Source of the DNA: Acidipila sp. EB88 | Lineage (GTDB): Bacteria; Acidobacteriota; Terriglobia; Terriglobales; Acidobacteriaceae | Reading direction: 5' to 3' | Length of the DNA stretch: 64,000 bases | NCBI RefSeq assembly: GCF_003858395.1 | Contig: NZ_QWEV01000005.1 | Span: forward strand, 2,356,001 to 2,420,000 | In this document: positions 9,068-17,261 of the stretch, one piece after another | How the letters are laid out: each line of letters begins with the position of its first letter | How positions within the stretch are numbered: position 1 is the stretch's first letter | The notes under the pieces: model-generated | The model's input: the letters and a program-made list of their open reading frames with translations, nothing else | Database searches by the model: none | What the model was told of the DNA's origin: nothing | Program-made: the position numbers and the translations under genes

Positions 9068-9847
9068 ATGGGTAGACCAGCCAAGTTTAGAAAGTGGGTC
9101 GAAGGTCCGGTCGACTGCACAGGGGAGCACTTCAAGCTGCGTCACAATTCCCCGGACATCGCATCGGAGAACAATCCTGTAGTCGTGCTTGTAGGTGCTC
9201 CTGTGCGAGGCATAGTCAACGTGCAGGTGGTGCTGGCCCATGACCACCCGGATCGAGATGCGATCGTTCAAGAGGTTCTTCGGGAACTGAACTATTACCT
9301 CGTTGAACTTCAGGAACAAAACCCGTGGGGATACGCTCAGTATCACTGCAGCACCGCCTCAAACGTGTACAGCAGCGTGCACTGGTCCTTCTTCAAGGCC
9401 GGGATTGCTAAGTCCACCGCCCTGCTCGACCGGTTAAGAGGTGCGACTATCCTCGAGGTCGGCGGGGAAGGCGGCACCATTTCGCTGCTTGGAAACCGGG
9501 ACAAAGCCGGAGGTTGGTGGCTCTTCTGGCTGAGCATCGATGAGACGGCCCTGCTTGAAGATCTTCCCGAGAAGGTCACGACACGCTTCAGCAAGGCCGC
9601 CGCAACTCCCTCGCTCGCCCATCTTGACAAGCGAGACCTCACCGAGGGCATGACGCGCTCCATCTCGGAAGCCATGCTCCTGCTCGATCGATATCCTTGG
9701 ACGAGGCTAACGCCGCTTCAAGTCCGCTCCGAGTTCCATGCGTTCCTCCTGGACGAGGTCTGGCAGCGAGGCGGCCCCGCAGAAGCAGACCGCTGGACTC
9801 AGTACCTGCAGGACCGTACCCCACAAGTCCTGCGCCCAATGCTCTGA
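9068..9847 (+). CDS. Hypothetical protein divergent from the PD-(D/E)xK protein
   Basis: A 259-residue protein I do not recognise. It has no signal peptide or membrane segment. It contains a central beta-rich part (GATILEVGGEGGTISLLG; GGWWLFWLSIDE) and a helical, acidic C-terminus. The start at 9068 is preceded by GGGAG three to four bases upstream. The divergent arrangement with the nuclease-like gene and the somewhat more AT-rich start region suggest that the two genes are an accessory pair. Its stop lies nine bases from the stop of the convergent AlaX-like gene. No function can be assigned. Confidence 0.6.
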   Translation: MGRPAKFRKWVEGPVDCTGEHFKLRHNSPDIASENNPVVVLVGAPVRGIVNVQVVLAHDHPDRDAIVQEVLRELNYYLVELQEQNPWGYAQYHCSTASNVYSSVHWSFFKAGIAKSTALLDRLRGATILEVGGEGGTISLLGNRDKAGGWWLFWLSIDETALLEDLPEKVTTRFSKAAATPSLAHLDKRDLTEGMTRSISEAMLLLDRYPWTRLTPLQVRSEFHAFLLDEVWQRGGPAEADRWTQYLQDRTPQVLRPML

Positions 9848-9856
9848 GGCCAATCT

Positions 9857-11224
9857 TTACCCACCCACCAGCCGCATCCGCAAAGCCTCGGCCACATCTG
9901 CCACCATCTCGCCGGAAACCTGCGTCTGCGCAAGCTCCGCCGTGCCGCCGCCACGCAACCCCAGCGGTGTCAGCACCGCGCGCAACAACTCGCCACAGTG
10001 CCAGGCCAACGCCTCTTCCTGCTCAGGCACGCGCGCGCTCCCAGCCCTCCGGCCCGACGCAGCCGCATCCGCTCCTGCACCCAGTCCCGCTCGACCCGCC
10101 ACCGCACCGGACACAAGGTTCGACGCCACCACCAGCGTCGCAGGCTCCTCCGCCGTCGACACCAGCACCGCCACCGTGTGTGGCACCGCCTGCATCAGCC
10201 GCATCGCGAGCAGCTTTACATACTCCGCATCGCGATCCGCAAAGCTCCGGCACACCAGCCTTAAACCGTCCTCGATCCGCTCTTCCACCGCGAGCTGCAC
10301 CGCGTGCCGCGTCGTCACATCCTCGCGCAGCCTCTGCCGTTCTTTCGACAGCGCCTTGTTCTCTGCCTGCAGCCGCCGTACCGCTTCCTTGACGCCCAGG
10401 CTCCCCACCGACAGCGCCCCGGCCGCGGCCTCCAGCTCCTGCTGGTCCGCCCGCGCCGCGCGCACCGCGCGCAGCCCGCACACAAAGTGCAGCCGCACCG
10501 CCTTCTTCACGCGCTCCACCCCGCGCAGCAGCAGCCCACCGATCTCGCCCAGGGCGCGTACATGGGTTCCACCGCAGGCGTTCAGGTCCACCCCGGCCAT
10601 CTCTATCAGGCGAATCTCCCCCTCGCGCGGCGGCAGCTTGCGCACCGCGCCGCTCTCCAGCAAATGCTGTGCCTCACCCTGGCTCACCACCCGGTTGCTC
10701 ACGGGCAGGTCGCTTGCAATCAGCCGGTTCACCCGCTCTTCCACCGCTGCCAGCTCGCCTGCGAGCGCTTCCGGCGTCTCGCTCGCCACGTCGATCGTCG
10801 CGTCCTGCTCACCCAGGTGGAAGCTCACCGTCTGCAGTCCCCAGCCCTCCCACAGCACTGCCGACAACAAATGCTGCCCCGAGTGCTGCTGCATATGGTC
10901 CAGCCGGCGCGGCCAGTCCACTGACCCCTCGACTTCGGTGCCCGTCAGCACCGGCTTGCTTGTGGTGTGCCACACCTCGCCCGCGTCGTCCTCGCTCACG
11001 TCTTCCACCGTGAGCGCCAGCTCCGCACCTGAGCGGGCCCGGGCCCGCAGCGTCCCGCGGTCGCTTGGCTGCCCTCCACCCATCGGGTAAAACGCCGTCC
11101 GGTCCAGCGCGATCTGCCACACCTGCACGCCGTCCTTGCGGGCGTACTCGCGTATATCCGTTACGCGGGCGCGAAACTCAAGCAGCCCGGAATCCTCTAG
11201 GTAAAGGCGTGTTGCAATCGGCAT
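9857..11224 (-). CDS. AlaX-like alanyl-tRNA editing protein with DHHA1-type C-terminus
   Basis: The product (455 residues from the ATG at 11224) resembles the editing half of alanyl-tRNA synthetase without the catalytic synthetase domain. It starts with the beta-barrel segment (RTAFYPMGGGQPSDRGTL), followed by the editing-site zinc motif HSGQH with His114 and His118, and the second half of the site, CGGTH with Cys217 and His221. A coiled segment (about 260-320) and a C-terminal DHHA1-like domain follow, ending in the Gly-rich GLRGGGTAELAQ. This matches type-II AlaX proteins, which hydrolyse Ser- or Gly-mischarged tRNA-Ala in trans. All four zinc ligands are present, so activity is likely. A tRNA-Ala gene also lies in this window (17155-17230), but I attach no weight to that. 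Confidence 0.88.
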   Translation of the reverse strand: MPIATRLYLEDSGLLEFRARVTDIREYARKDGVQVWQIALDRTAFYPMGGGQPSDRGTLRARARSGAELALTVEDVSEDDAGEVWHTTSKPVLTGTEVEGSVDWPRRLDHMQQHSGQHLLSAVLWEGWGLQTVSFHLGEQDATIDVASETPEALAGELAAVEERVNRLIASDLPVSNRVVSQGEAQHLLESGAVRKLPPREGEIRLIEMAGVDLNACGGTHVRALGEIGGLLLRGVERVKKAVRLHFVCGLRAVRAARADQQELEAAAGALSVGSLGVKEAVRRLQAENKALSKERQRLREDVTTRHAVQLAVEERIEDGLRLVCRSFADRDAEYVKLLAMRLMQAVPHTVAVLVSTAEEPATLVVASNLVSGAVAGRAGLGAGADAAASGRRAGSARVPEQEEALAWHCGELLRAVLTPLGLRGGGTAELAQTQVSGEMVADVAEALRMRLVGG

Positions 11225-11312
11225 GGTCTCGCCAGTGTACTGACTTCGTCCCGACGTTTGCACGCCTCCGCACCCGCGTCCCGGTGACTGAGGTATCCTC
11301 GGCAGGGAAGGG

Positions 11313-11711
11313 GTGCCCGTGCCAGAAGAGATTCTCCCAACCGACCAGACCGGCCCCACGCCGGACTCCAGGCCCGCCAATATCCCGCGCAACCTCAAGC
11401 CCTACTTCCTTTGCTTCCTCGTCAAGGGCCCCAAATGGGATGAGCCCGAAGGCGCCGAAACCCTCATGCCCGCCCAGCTCGCCTTCCTGCGCGACCAGAT
11501 CGAGTGGCGCCGCTACAAGCTCGCCGGTCCAGTCACCGCCGCAGGCGACATCGTCGGGTTCTCCATCCTCGAAGCCGCTGATGCCGCGGCCGCCCTCGCT
11601 CTCGCCAACCAGGACCCGGCCGTCCTCGCGGGTCGCGTCAACGCCCAGATCCTGCCCGCGATCCTGCCCTCGCTCGACACCCTCAAGATCGAGTTCCCCA
11701 CCCGCCGCTAG
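11313..11711 (+). CDS. YciI-like small protein
   Basis: A 132-residue protein with a core of about 95 residues (residues 28-128) that fits the YCII-related dimeric alpha+beta barrel: PYFLCFLVKGPKWDEP, a helix MPAQLAFLRDQI, a strand LAGPVTAAGDIVGFSIL, then EAADAAAALALANQDPAVLAGRV. It starts with GTG at 11313 or, with better spacing to AGGGAAGG, at 11319. The biochemical role of YciI-like proteins is mostly unknown. The gene is divergent from the AlaX-like gene, with 88 bases between starts. Confidence 0.7.
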   Translation: MPVPEEILPTDQTGPTPDSRPANIPRNLKPYFLCFLVKGPKWDEPEGAETLMPAQLAFLRDQIEWRRYKLAGPVTAAGDIVGFSILEAADAAAALALANQDPAVLAGRVNAQILPAILPSLDTLKIEFPTRR

Positions 11712-11736
11712 TCGCGGGTGAGGGAGCTCGCTCCCG

Positions 11737-12981
11737 CTAGTACTGCGCCGTGCCCACCACCAGGTTCGCCGCCGGCTCCGGGTCGATCGACAGGAAGTAC
11801 AGCACGCCTCCCGAAGGCTTCGAGCCAAACACGCCCACCAGCTCCGTCACTGCGCCTGCCGCCGTGCCCGTGCCCTGCGAGTACAGAAACACGTTCGTCC
11901 CGCCCAGGCCCGTGCAGCCGATACACAGGTAGGGCGTCCCTGAAAATCCATCCGGCTCACCCGTCGCCAGCGCTCCCGTGTGCACCGTGGCCGTGCCCGT
12001 CATCCCCGTCACGTTGAACGCCATCGACCCGGCCCCCGGCGTGAACCGGTCCTCGCCCGCCACCTCGTCGAAAAACTGCGTGCTCGCCGACAGCACCGGG
12101 TAAGCCTCCGCGCTCGGTGCCGACGCCTGGAAGAAGCTGCCCGCCATCGAGATCTCCCCGCTGCCCGTCACCCCGCCTGTCGGGATCAGGCTGCTGTTCT
12201 GCAGCACCACCCCCGCTTGCCCCGGCGGCACAAAAAAGTCGAACCCCAGCTTCACCGGCTGGTTCTCGGCGTCCAGGCTCGCCAGTTGCATCGAGCCCCG
12301 GCCGGTCGCATCGATCTGGTACGTCCCCTGCAGCCCGTTGCCCGGCAGGTTGTACCCCGACACGCTCTTCAAAAACAGCTGCCCGTTGCTGATCCCGCCC
12401 TTGCCATCCGCGAAAAAGGTGCCAATCGCTGCCGCACCCGTCGGGACGCCTGCCGCGCCCGGCGTCTGTCCGCGAAACAGGAACGAGTACTCTCCCGTGA
12501 ACGCGCTGTTCGGGCTCACACTCTGCCCCGCAGCCGCGACCAGCAGGTTGAGCTGCCCGGTCCCGAGCGCGGCCAGCGGCAGCGGGTGGTAAAAGTTCAG
12601 TGCCGGCAGCTCCACCGACTCGAACGTGGCATCCACCGCCTGCGTCAGCTGGATCGCCAGCACCTCGGCTATCGTCGGCGCCGGGATCGCGATCGAAACC
12701 CTGTGATTCAGCGACACGCCCTCTGCCGTAAACAGGTCCACCGGCGGCTGCGAAACGCTGACCCGCGGCCCACTCGCCGTCACCACAAAGTGCGTGCCAT
12801 CCGCAACGGTGAGCGGCACCATGGCCGTCACCGTCAGTGGCTGCCCCACCACCGCCGGCAGCGGCGAGGCCGCAACCGAATACGTCGAGGACTGCGCCTC
12901 GACCCGCGCGCCCGGCCCGCAAAGCAGCACCACAATCCCACCTGCCGCCAACCCGTACACACCACATTTCCTGCTGATCAT
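11737..12981 (-). CDS. Secreted beta-rich protein of an Acidobacteriota paralogue family (copy A)
   Basis: The 414-residue product starts at the ATG at 12981, behind a G-rich leader, with a signal peptide (GLAAGGIVVLLCGPGARVEAQ). The mature part is rich in Gly, Thr, Ser and Ala. It contains two weakly repeated beta modules with the pattern GxYxFLxxG ... IGTFFADGKGGISNG ... GTYxIDATGRGSM, and later EDRFTPGAGSMAFNVTG. The same pattern occurs in the neighbouring gene upstream (copy B), so the two are diverged tandem paralogues. I infer an extracellular or outer-membrane-associated structural protein. No enzyme motif is visible. The gene is 80 bases downstream of copy B and probably co-transcribed with it. 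Confidence 0.7.
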   Translation of the reverse strand: MISRKCGVYGLAAGGIVVLLCGPGARVEAQSSTYSVAASPLPAVVGQPLTVTAMVPLTVADGTHFVVTASGPRVSVSQPPVDLFTAEGVSLNHRVSIAIPAPTIAEVLAIQLTQAVDATFESVELPALNFYHPLPLAALGTGQLNLLVAAAGQSVSPNSAFTGEYSFLFRGQTPGAAGVPTGAAAIGTFFADGKGGISNGQLFLKSVSGYNLPGNGLQGTYQIDATGRGSMQLASLDAENQPVKLGFDFFVPPGQAGVVLQNSSLIPTGGVTGSGEISMAGSFFQASAPSAEAYPVLSASTQFFDEVAGEDRFTPGAGSMAFNVTGMTGTATVHTGALATGEPDGFSGTPYLCIGCTGLGGTNVFLYSQGTGTAAGAVTELVGVFGSKPSGGVLYFLSIDPEPAANLVVGTAQY

Positions 12982-13061
12982 GCCACCCACCCTCGCGTCC
13001 ACTCTGCCGATTGTTGGCGTTCCACTTGCCCTGTTGCTCGATGCCCGCACGCGCGGGCCCA

Positions 13062-14228
13062 TTACTGGTTCGCCGTGGCCGTGCCTTCAATCAGCGGGTT
13101 GGCCGTGTGTGGCGACAGCGACAGGAACAGGAAACCCTGCTGCGCCGTCTCGTAGATCGCATACTCGATCACCGGCTGGCCGGGCGAGGCCAGCGTCATG
13201 GTGGCGCGTCCCGTGGTCGCGTCCACCGGCGTATACGTGCCCGCAACCCCCGCATAGTCCGCCGCGGTCCCATTCACGAGCAGCTTGCCCGCGCTCTGGA
13301 GCGTGCCGTTCGCGCTGAAGCGAAACTGCCCCGCCGTCGACAGCGGAAACCACTGCGGAAACGCCTCTCCATCCGCGGTGAACTGGTACGACGCTCCAAG
13401 GCTGGGCCCAAAGCCGGGGTTCACCGCTGTGGCACTCTGCAGCGTGCCGCTCTGGTTCACCAGTGTGCCGCTCCCCGCAAACGCGCTGCCCTTGGCCGAA
13501 ACCAGCGTCGCCACCGCCACGTTGCCCGCGGCCTGCGGCACCGGCACATATAGGGTGAAGCTCATGTTTCCCCTCGGCCCTTGCAGCGTCACACTACCTG
13601 TGCCATCGGCCCCCAGCTGGTAGCTGCCCGTCAGGGGCGCCGCAGTCTCCGTCCCGGCAGCGCCGTTCTGATCCATCACGCCCGCTGTGATGTGGCCTTG
13701 CCCATCCGCGGTAAAGCTTCCCGCCATTGCGGAGGCCGAGGCCTGCGAAGGGTCGCCCACCGTCGGCGTGGTGAGCAGGAACGCATACTGTCCCTGCAGC
13801 GCCGCGTTGCGGTTCGCTCCCGGCGCCGCGATCGTGAGGGCTTCCTGCACGTTCAGGTACTGTGTGCCGCCATTGGCGGCGCTCACGTAAAGCAGGTATG
13901 TCCCGGCCGGCGCGCGGCCCAGCACGCAACTGGCACCGCCATTGCTCTGCAACAGCTTGCACTGCCCCACCAGCGTGGTGGCGGCCAGGGGCTGCGCCGG
14001 GTTATACGTGGTCAACTGCACAAGCACAGCCTGCCCGTTCGGCACGTTGGGCGAGCGCTCTGACAGCGTGAACGGTTCCGTGCTCACCACCGTTGCAGGC
14101 GAAAACACAACATACTGGTTGTCGCCGGGGTTGCCCTGCGCGAAGGCGCAAGCGGCCCCGCCAAGCAGCAGCGCCAGGCTTGCGGGTTTCACGAGGGTCT
14201 TTAAGAGGGAGGCTGGAGCAGAAAACAT
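13062..14228 (-). CDS. Secreted beta-rich protein of an Acidobacteriota paralogue family (copy B)
   Basis: The 388-residue product starts at the ATG at 14228, six bases after AAGGT, and carries a signal peptide (SLALLLGGAACAFAQ). Two modules are seen: GQYAFLLTTPTVG ... AGSFTADGQGHITAG ... GSYQLGADGTGSVTL, and GASYQFTADGEAFPQW ... GQFRFSANGTLQSAG ... GTYTPVDATTGRATM. Modules like these recur in large secreted proteins of Acidobacteriota; their function is unknown. The N-terminal third looks like an Ig-like domain with a Cys pair (GQCKLL, ASCVLG). It is the first gene of a likely two-gene unit with copy A, transcribed from the long intergenic region downstream of rho. Confidence 0.7.
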   Translation of the reverse strand: MFSAPASLLKTLVKPASLALLLGGAACAFAQGNPGDNQYVVFSPATVVSTEPFTLSERSPNVPNGQAVLVQLTTYNPAQPLAATTLVGQCKLLQSNGGASCVLGRAPAGTYLLYVSAANGGTQYLNVQEALTIAAPGANRNAALQGQYAFLLTTPTVGDPSQASASAMAGSFTADGQGHITAGVMDQNGAAGTETAAPLTGSYQLGADGTGSVTLQGPRGNMSFTLYVPVPQAAGNVAVATLVSAKGSAFAGSGTLVNQSGTLQSATAVNPGFGPSLGASYQFTADGEAFPQWFPLSTAGQFRFSANGTLQSAGKLLVNGTAADYAGVAGTYTPVDATTGRATMTLASPGQPVIEYAIYETAQQGFLFLSLSPHTANPLIEGTATANQ

Positions 14229-14546
14229 CGGCACACCTTGCTGAACGTGAGGTCGGGTACAGCTCGATCCGGAAAGCCTGACGCCATCGCATCTGCCCGC
14301 GCATTCCGAGCCGATGCCGCAAGCCCATGCAACTTACAAAAGGGACACTATCATGGTGCGGCCGAAAAGGTTACCCATTTGTGTTACTTCGTTGCCCCGC
14401 CACAATCCACCTCACTGCCGTCCAACCCGCCCCATCCAGCCCCTCACCCGCCTTCCCAACAAAACCGGGTGCCCTGTGTCTCGCACCTGGAACGTGGAAA
14501 TCATCCCAACCTACCCACTTCTCCAAACGGGCACTTGTCCCGAAGA

Positions 14547-14575
14547 GACCGCCAGCCGCGCAGGCGGTCTTGCCG
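14547..14575. repeat. Intergenic GC-rich hairpin repeat, copy 3
   Basis: GACCGCC (14547-14553) and GGCGGTC (14563-14569) form a perfect seven-base-pair stem with a nine-base loop. The overlapping unit CCGCGCAGGCGGTCTTGCCG (14556-14575) differs at one or two positions from the units at 3212 and 3240. The conserved TTGCCG tail makes the repeat directional. Confidence 0.55.
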
Positions 14576-14796
14576 TCCTGCTGCCCGCTCAGATCTCAGC
14601 TATTCCAACGCCACCGCCGGCCACTTCCAGGTCACTTTCCCGAACCGGAAATCCATGCCATCAAAAAGTCCAGCCGATCGACAATCTCCCCAGTACCCAC
14701 TCTGAAGCGCCACAGGGCCCTGCCGAAGCCCGAAAAGGCTCTCCGGTACCGGCAGCGCACACGATACCAGTCCAGGCGCTAATTCTGCGCCAGGTA

Positions 14797-14933
14797 TAAA
14801 TATGCATACCGCAAAATCACTACTTCACTATCTGCGCGTTATTCCGTGCATACTTATGCACCGATCGCAAAATCACTGCATATTTATAAATTCGCATTTT
14901 CACCATGCACGCAAAATGCACGCCAAAAAAACC
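14797..14933. promoter_or_regulatory. AT-rich tract with operator-like palindromes and direct repeats
   Basis: The tract contains the palindrome GTGCATA-CT-TATGCAC (14846-14861), the octamer palindrome TATGCATA (14801-14808), and two direct copies of CGCAAAATCACT (14810-14821 and 14866-14877) 56 bases apart. It also has a tandem of ATGCACGC-type half-sites at 14904-14923. Base composition is sharply more AT-rich than the surroundings. This looks like a protein-binding array or a promoter for an unseen transcript; the assignment is an inference. Confidence 0.4.
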
Positions 14934-15016
14934 CTGAAACCGTCTCCGAACGCGTCTCTGATCGCGTTCCGCGGCACCCACGTCGTTGACCCTCCAGCGC
15001 CCCTTTTCCGGGCAGC

Positions 15017-15048
15017 AAAAAGGGGCAGAGCGCCTGGCGCTCTGCCCC
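15017..15048 (-). terminator. Intrinsic terminator of rho
   Basis: GGGGCAGAGCGCC (15022-15034) and GGCGCTCTGCCCC (15036-15048) form a perfect 13-base-pair inverted repeat around one base. On the minus strand it is followed by five T residues (15021-15017). It lies just 24 bases beyond the rho stop codon, so rho itself ends at a Rho-independent terminator. Confidence 0.85.
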
Positions 15049-15071
15049 CGTCCTGTAACTTCACCTGACCG

Positions 15072-16322
15072 CTACAACGAGCTCATGTTATGCAAAAACT
15101 CGGCGTTGTTACGCGTCTTCCCGAGCTTGTCCACCAGCAGTTCCATCGCCTCGGTCGGCGACAGCGGGTTCAGCACCTTGCGCAGCACCCACACCCGGCT
15201 CAGGTCTTCCTTGGTGATCAGCAGCTCTTCCTTGCGCGTGCCCGAGCGCTGAATATCGATGGCTGGGAACACCCGCTTGTCGATCAGCTTGCGGTCCAGG
15301 ATCACTTCCATGTTGCCCGTGCCCTTGAACTCTTCAAAGATCACTTCGTCCATGCGCGAGCCGGTATCCACGAGCGCCGTCGCAATGATCGTCAGCGAGC
15401 CGCCTTCCTCGATGTTGCGGGCCGCGCCGAAGAACCGCTTCGGGCGCTGCAGCGCATTCGAGTCCACACCACCCGACAGCACCTTGCCCGACGGCGGGAC
15501 GATCGTGTTGTAGGCGCGCGCCAGTCGCGTGATCGAGTCCAGCAGGATCACCACGTCGCGCTTGTGCTCCACCAGCCGCTTCGCCTTTTCGATCACCATC
15601 TCGGCAACCTGCACGTGGCGCGCCGCGGGCTCGTCAAACGTGGACGAGATGACTTCGCCCTTCACCGACCGCTGCATGTCCGTGACTTCTTCCGGCCGCT
15701 CATCGATCAGCAGCACGATCAGCGCAACTTCCGGGTGGTTCGACGTCACGGAGTTCGCAATCGCCTGCAGCAGCATCGTCTTGCCGGTGCGTGGCGGCGC
15801 CACGATCAGCCCGCGCTGCCCCTTGCCGATCGGCGTCAGCATGTCCATCACGCGGCCCGAAATTGACTCGCGCACCGTCTCCATCTTGATCCGCTCCTGC
15901 GGATACAAGGGAGTCAGGTTGTCGAACAGGATCTTGTTGCGTGTCTCTTCCGGCGACTCGAAGTTGATCGCCTCGATCTTGACCAGTGCAAAATACTTCT
16001 CGCCCTCATGCGGGGGGCGTACGTTGCCCGAGATCGTGTCGCCGGTCTTCAGGTCGAACTTGCGGATCTGCGAAGGCGAAACGTAAATATCATCCGGGCC
16101 GGGCAGGTAGTTGTAGTCAGGCGAACGCAGAAATCCATAGCCGTCCGGCAGAATTTCGAGGACCCCTTCGGCAAAAATATTGCCTTCTTTTTCGCTCTGC
16201 GCCTGCAGAATCTTGAAGATCAGGTCCTGCTTGCGAAGACCGCTGGCACCGGGAATGTCGAGCGAGCGCGCAATGCGGCTCAACTCCGTGATGTTCTTTT
16301 CTTTCAGTTCAAGGATGGTCAT
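15072..16322 (-). CDS. rho: Transcription termination factor Rho
   Basis: The 416-residue protein is a typical hexameric Rho helicase, which binds C-rich nascent RNA and releases RNA polymerase. Visible parts are the N-terminal helical domain ([20 protein letters not shown]), the cold-shock-like RNA-binding domain (residues 50-115, with [17 protein letters not shown]), Walker A APPRTGKT at 175-182, Walker [16 protein letters not shown], the Q-loop/R-loop region ([19 protein letters not shown]) and a complete C-terminus. The ATG at 16322 is preferred because AGG lies six bases upstream; an in-frame GTG at 16328 is less likely. It is transcribed in the same direction as rpoZ, 114 bases downstream of it. 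Confidence 0.98.
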   Translation of the reverse strand: MTILELKEKNITELSRIARSLDIPGASGLRKQDLIFKILQAQSEKEGNIFAEGVLEILPDGYGFLRSPDYNYLPGPDDIYVSPSQIRKFDLKTGDTISGNVRPPHEGEKYFALVKIEAINFESPEETRNKILFDNLTPLYPQERIKMETVRESISGRVMDMLTPIGKGQRGLIVAPPRTGKTMLLQAIANSVTSNHPEVALIVLLIDERPEEVTDMQRSVKGEVISSTFDEPAARHVQVAEMVIEKAKRLVEHKRDVVILLDSITRLARAYNTIVPPSGKVLSGGVDSNALQRPKRFFGAARNIEEGGSLTIIATALVDTGSRMDEVIFEEFKGTGNMEVILDRKLIDKRVFPAIDIQRSGTRKEELLITKEDLSRVWVLRKVLNPLSPTEAMELLVDKLGKTRNNAEFLHNMSSL

Positions 16323-16436
16323 TGTCACCTGGGCAGTACTGGGAAGGGGGTAAACGGGGCGCGCCGGAAGAAAACACAGGCTATCGCAGGAAGGGGGCAG
16401 TGCAGGAAGGGAGAGGAGAGGTGGTACAGGCCGCGC

Positions 16437-16655
16437 TTAAGCTGCGCGGCGCTGCTGGTCGTCTTGTTCCGCCAGAGAGGTCAACTTCTCCGACGCGGGG
16501 TTCTCTTCATGGAAGCGTAACAGGACTTCGTTGGTTGTGTCCTGCAAACGGGTGTTCGGCTTGTGCAGCTTGCGGGTGGCCTTGGAGGCTAGCTGACAGA
16601 GCTGATAGCGGTTTTCAAGGTGGGCCAATGCCCCAAAAATCAGATCAGAGCGCAT
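16437..16655 (-). CDS. rpoZ: DNA-directed RNA polymerase omega subunit
   Basis: A 72-residue protein with the omega signature NRYQLCQLASKATRKLHKPN near its centre, followed by the conserved helix with TTNEVLLRFHEE. Omega stabilises the beta-prime subunit in RNA polymerase. The ATG at 16655 is chosen because GAGGAG lies nine bases upstream; a TTG two codons earlier is too close to that site. Omega is often beside gmk or spoT in other phyla; here it precedes rho. Confidence 0.85.
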   Translation of the reverse strand: MRSDLIFGALAHLENRYQLCQLASKATRKLHKPNTRLQDTTNEVLLRFHEENPASEKLTSLAEQDDQQRRAA

Positions 16656-17154
16656 GCTCAAAAACTCCTCGATAAATTCATCCGGACCGGCGCCTGCCTA
16701 TCCACATGCACGGCAACGCAGAAGCGCGAATGTTGGCGACTACAGTGCGAGCTGCTCTACTTTGCGCGATAACTGGACTACTGCTTGTTAGACGCGAATT
16801 TAGCAAAGCCGACGCGCGCTTGTGTCACCGTTTTGAGCTGGTGGTATGACCCTGGTGTACTGCCCTCCCCGCCGCTTCATAAAACTAGAAGAAGAGCCTG
16901 AAAGAAGGGTAGGAACAGTGGCGCGCGAGCAAAACCACAAGCTGCATCGCCAAGGTAGCGCTATCGAAATGGCAGGTCAACACCTTTTTTCATAGATTTT
17001 GGCCGCCGCTCTATGGAAAAGAAGAAATGTGCCGCATAACGTACCCGCATCGCCGTATGAATCTGCACCGGGCGCAGGGCAATTTGGCTTCAGCGCAACC
17101 TCCTGCTACTATCAAATTCGTTCCCATCGGTGCACCCGCACCCGCGTGGTTGAT
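16656..17154. other. Intergenic region between rpoZ and tRNA-Ala
   Basis: This roughly 500-base gap is less GC-rich than the genes around it. It must hold the rpoZ promoter (minus strand) and the tRNA promoter (plus strand, 17084-17112). A hairpin of TTTTTCATAG (16986-16995) with CTATGGAAAA (17011-17020) is visible. No credible protein gene was found. Confidence 0.4.
17084..17112 (+). promoter_or_regulatory. Putative sigma-70 promoter of the tRNA-Ala gene
   Basis: TTGGCT (17084-17089) and TACTAT (17107-17112) are separated by 17 bases and lie about 42 bases upstream of the tRNA. Both boxes match the consensus at four of six positions. The spacing and placement fit a tRNA promoter. Confidence 0.5.
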
Positions 17155-17230
17155 GGGGCTGTAGCTCAGTTGGGAGAGCGCCTCGTTCGCAACGAGGAGG
17201 TCAGCGGTTCGATCCCGCTCAGCTCCACCA
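17155..17230 (+). tRNA. tRNA-Ala (anticodon CGC)
   Basis: The 76-base sequence folds as a complete cloverleaf. The acceptor stem GGGGCTG pairs with CAGCTCC and contains the G3:U70 wobble that identifies alanine tRNAs. The anticodon stem CCTCG/CGAGG encloses TTCGCAA with anticodon CGC at 17188-17190. The T-arm carries GGTTCGATCCC and the 3' CCA is encoded. Confidence 0.97.
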
Positions 17231-17261
17231 TCATCACCTTCCCCGGACAAGGCACATCCAT

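Larger units (their letters stand above)
14229..15071. other. Long intergenic region between copy B and rho
   Basis: About 840 bases hold no convincing protein gene. Contents from left to right are the presumed promoter of copy B, one copy of the GC-rich hairpin repeat (14547-14575), an AT-rich tract with palindromes and direct repeats (about 14797-14933), and the rho terminator (15017-15048). Open frames here code for implausible low-complexity or His-rich peptides without ribosome-binding sites. An unannotated small RNA remains possible. Confidence 0.45.

Noticed and set aside
14802..15068. 88-residue His-rich frame in the AT-rich tract
   Set aside because: No ribosome-binding site, runs through the rho terminator, and composition reflects repeated TGCA motifs.
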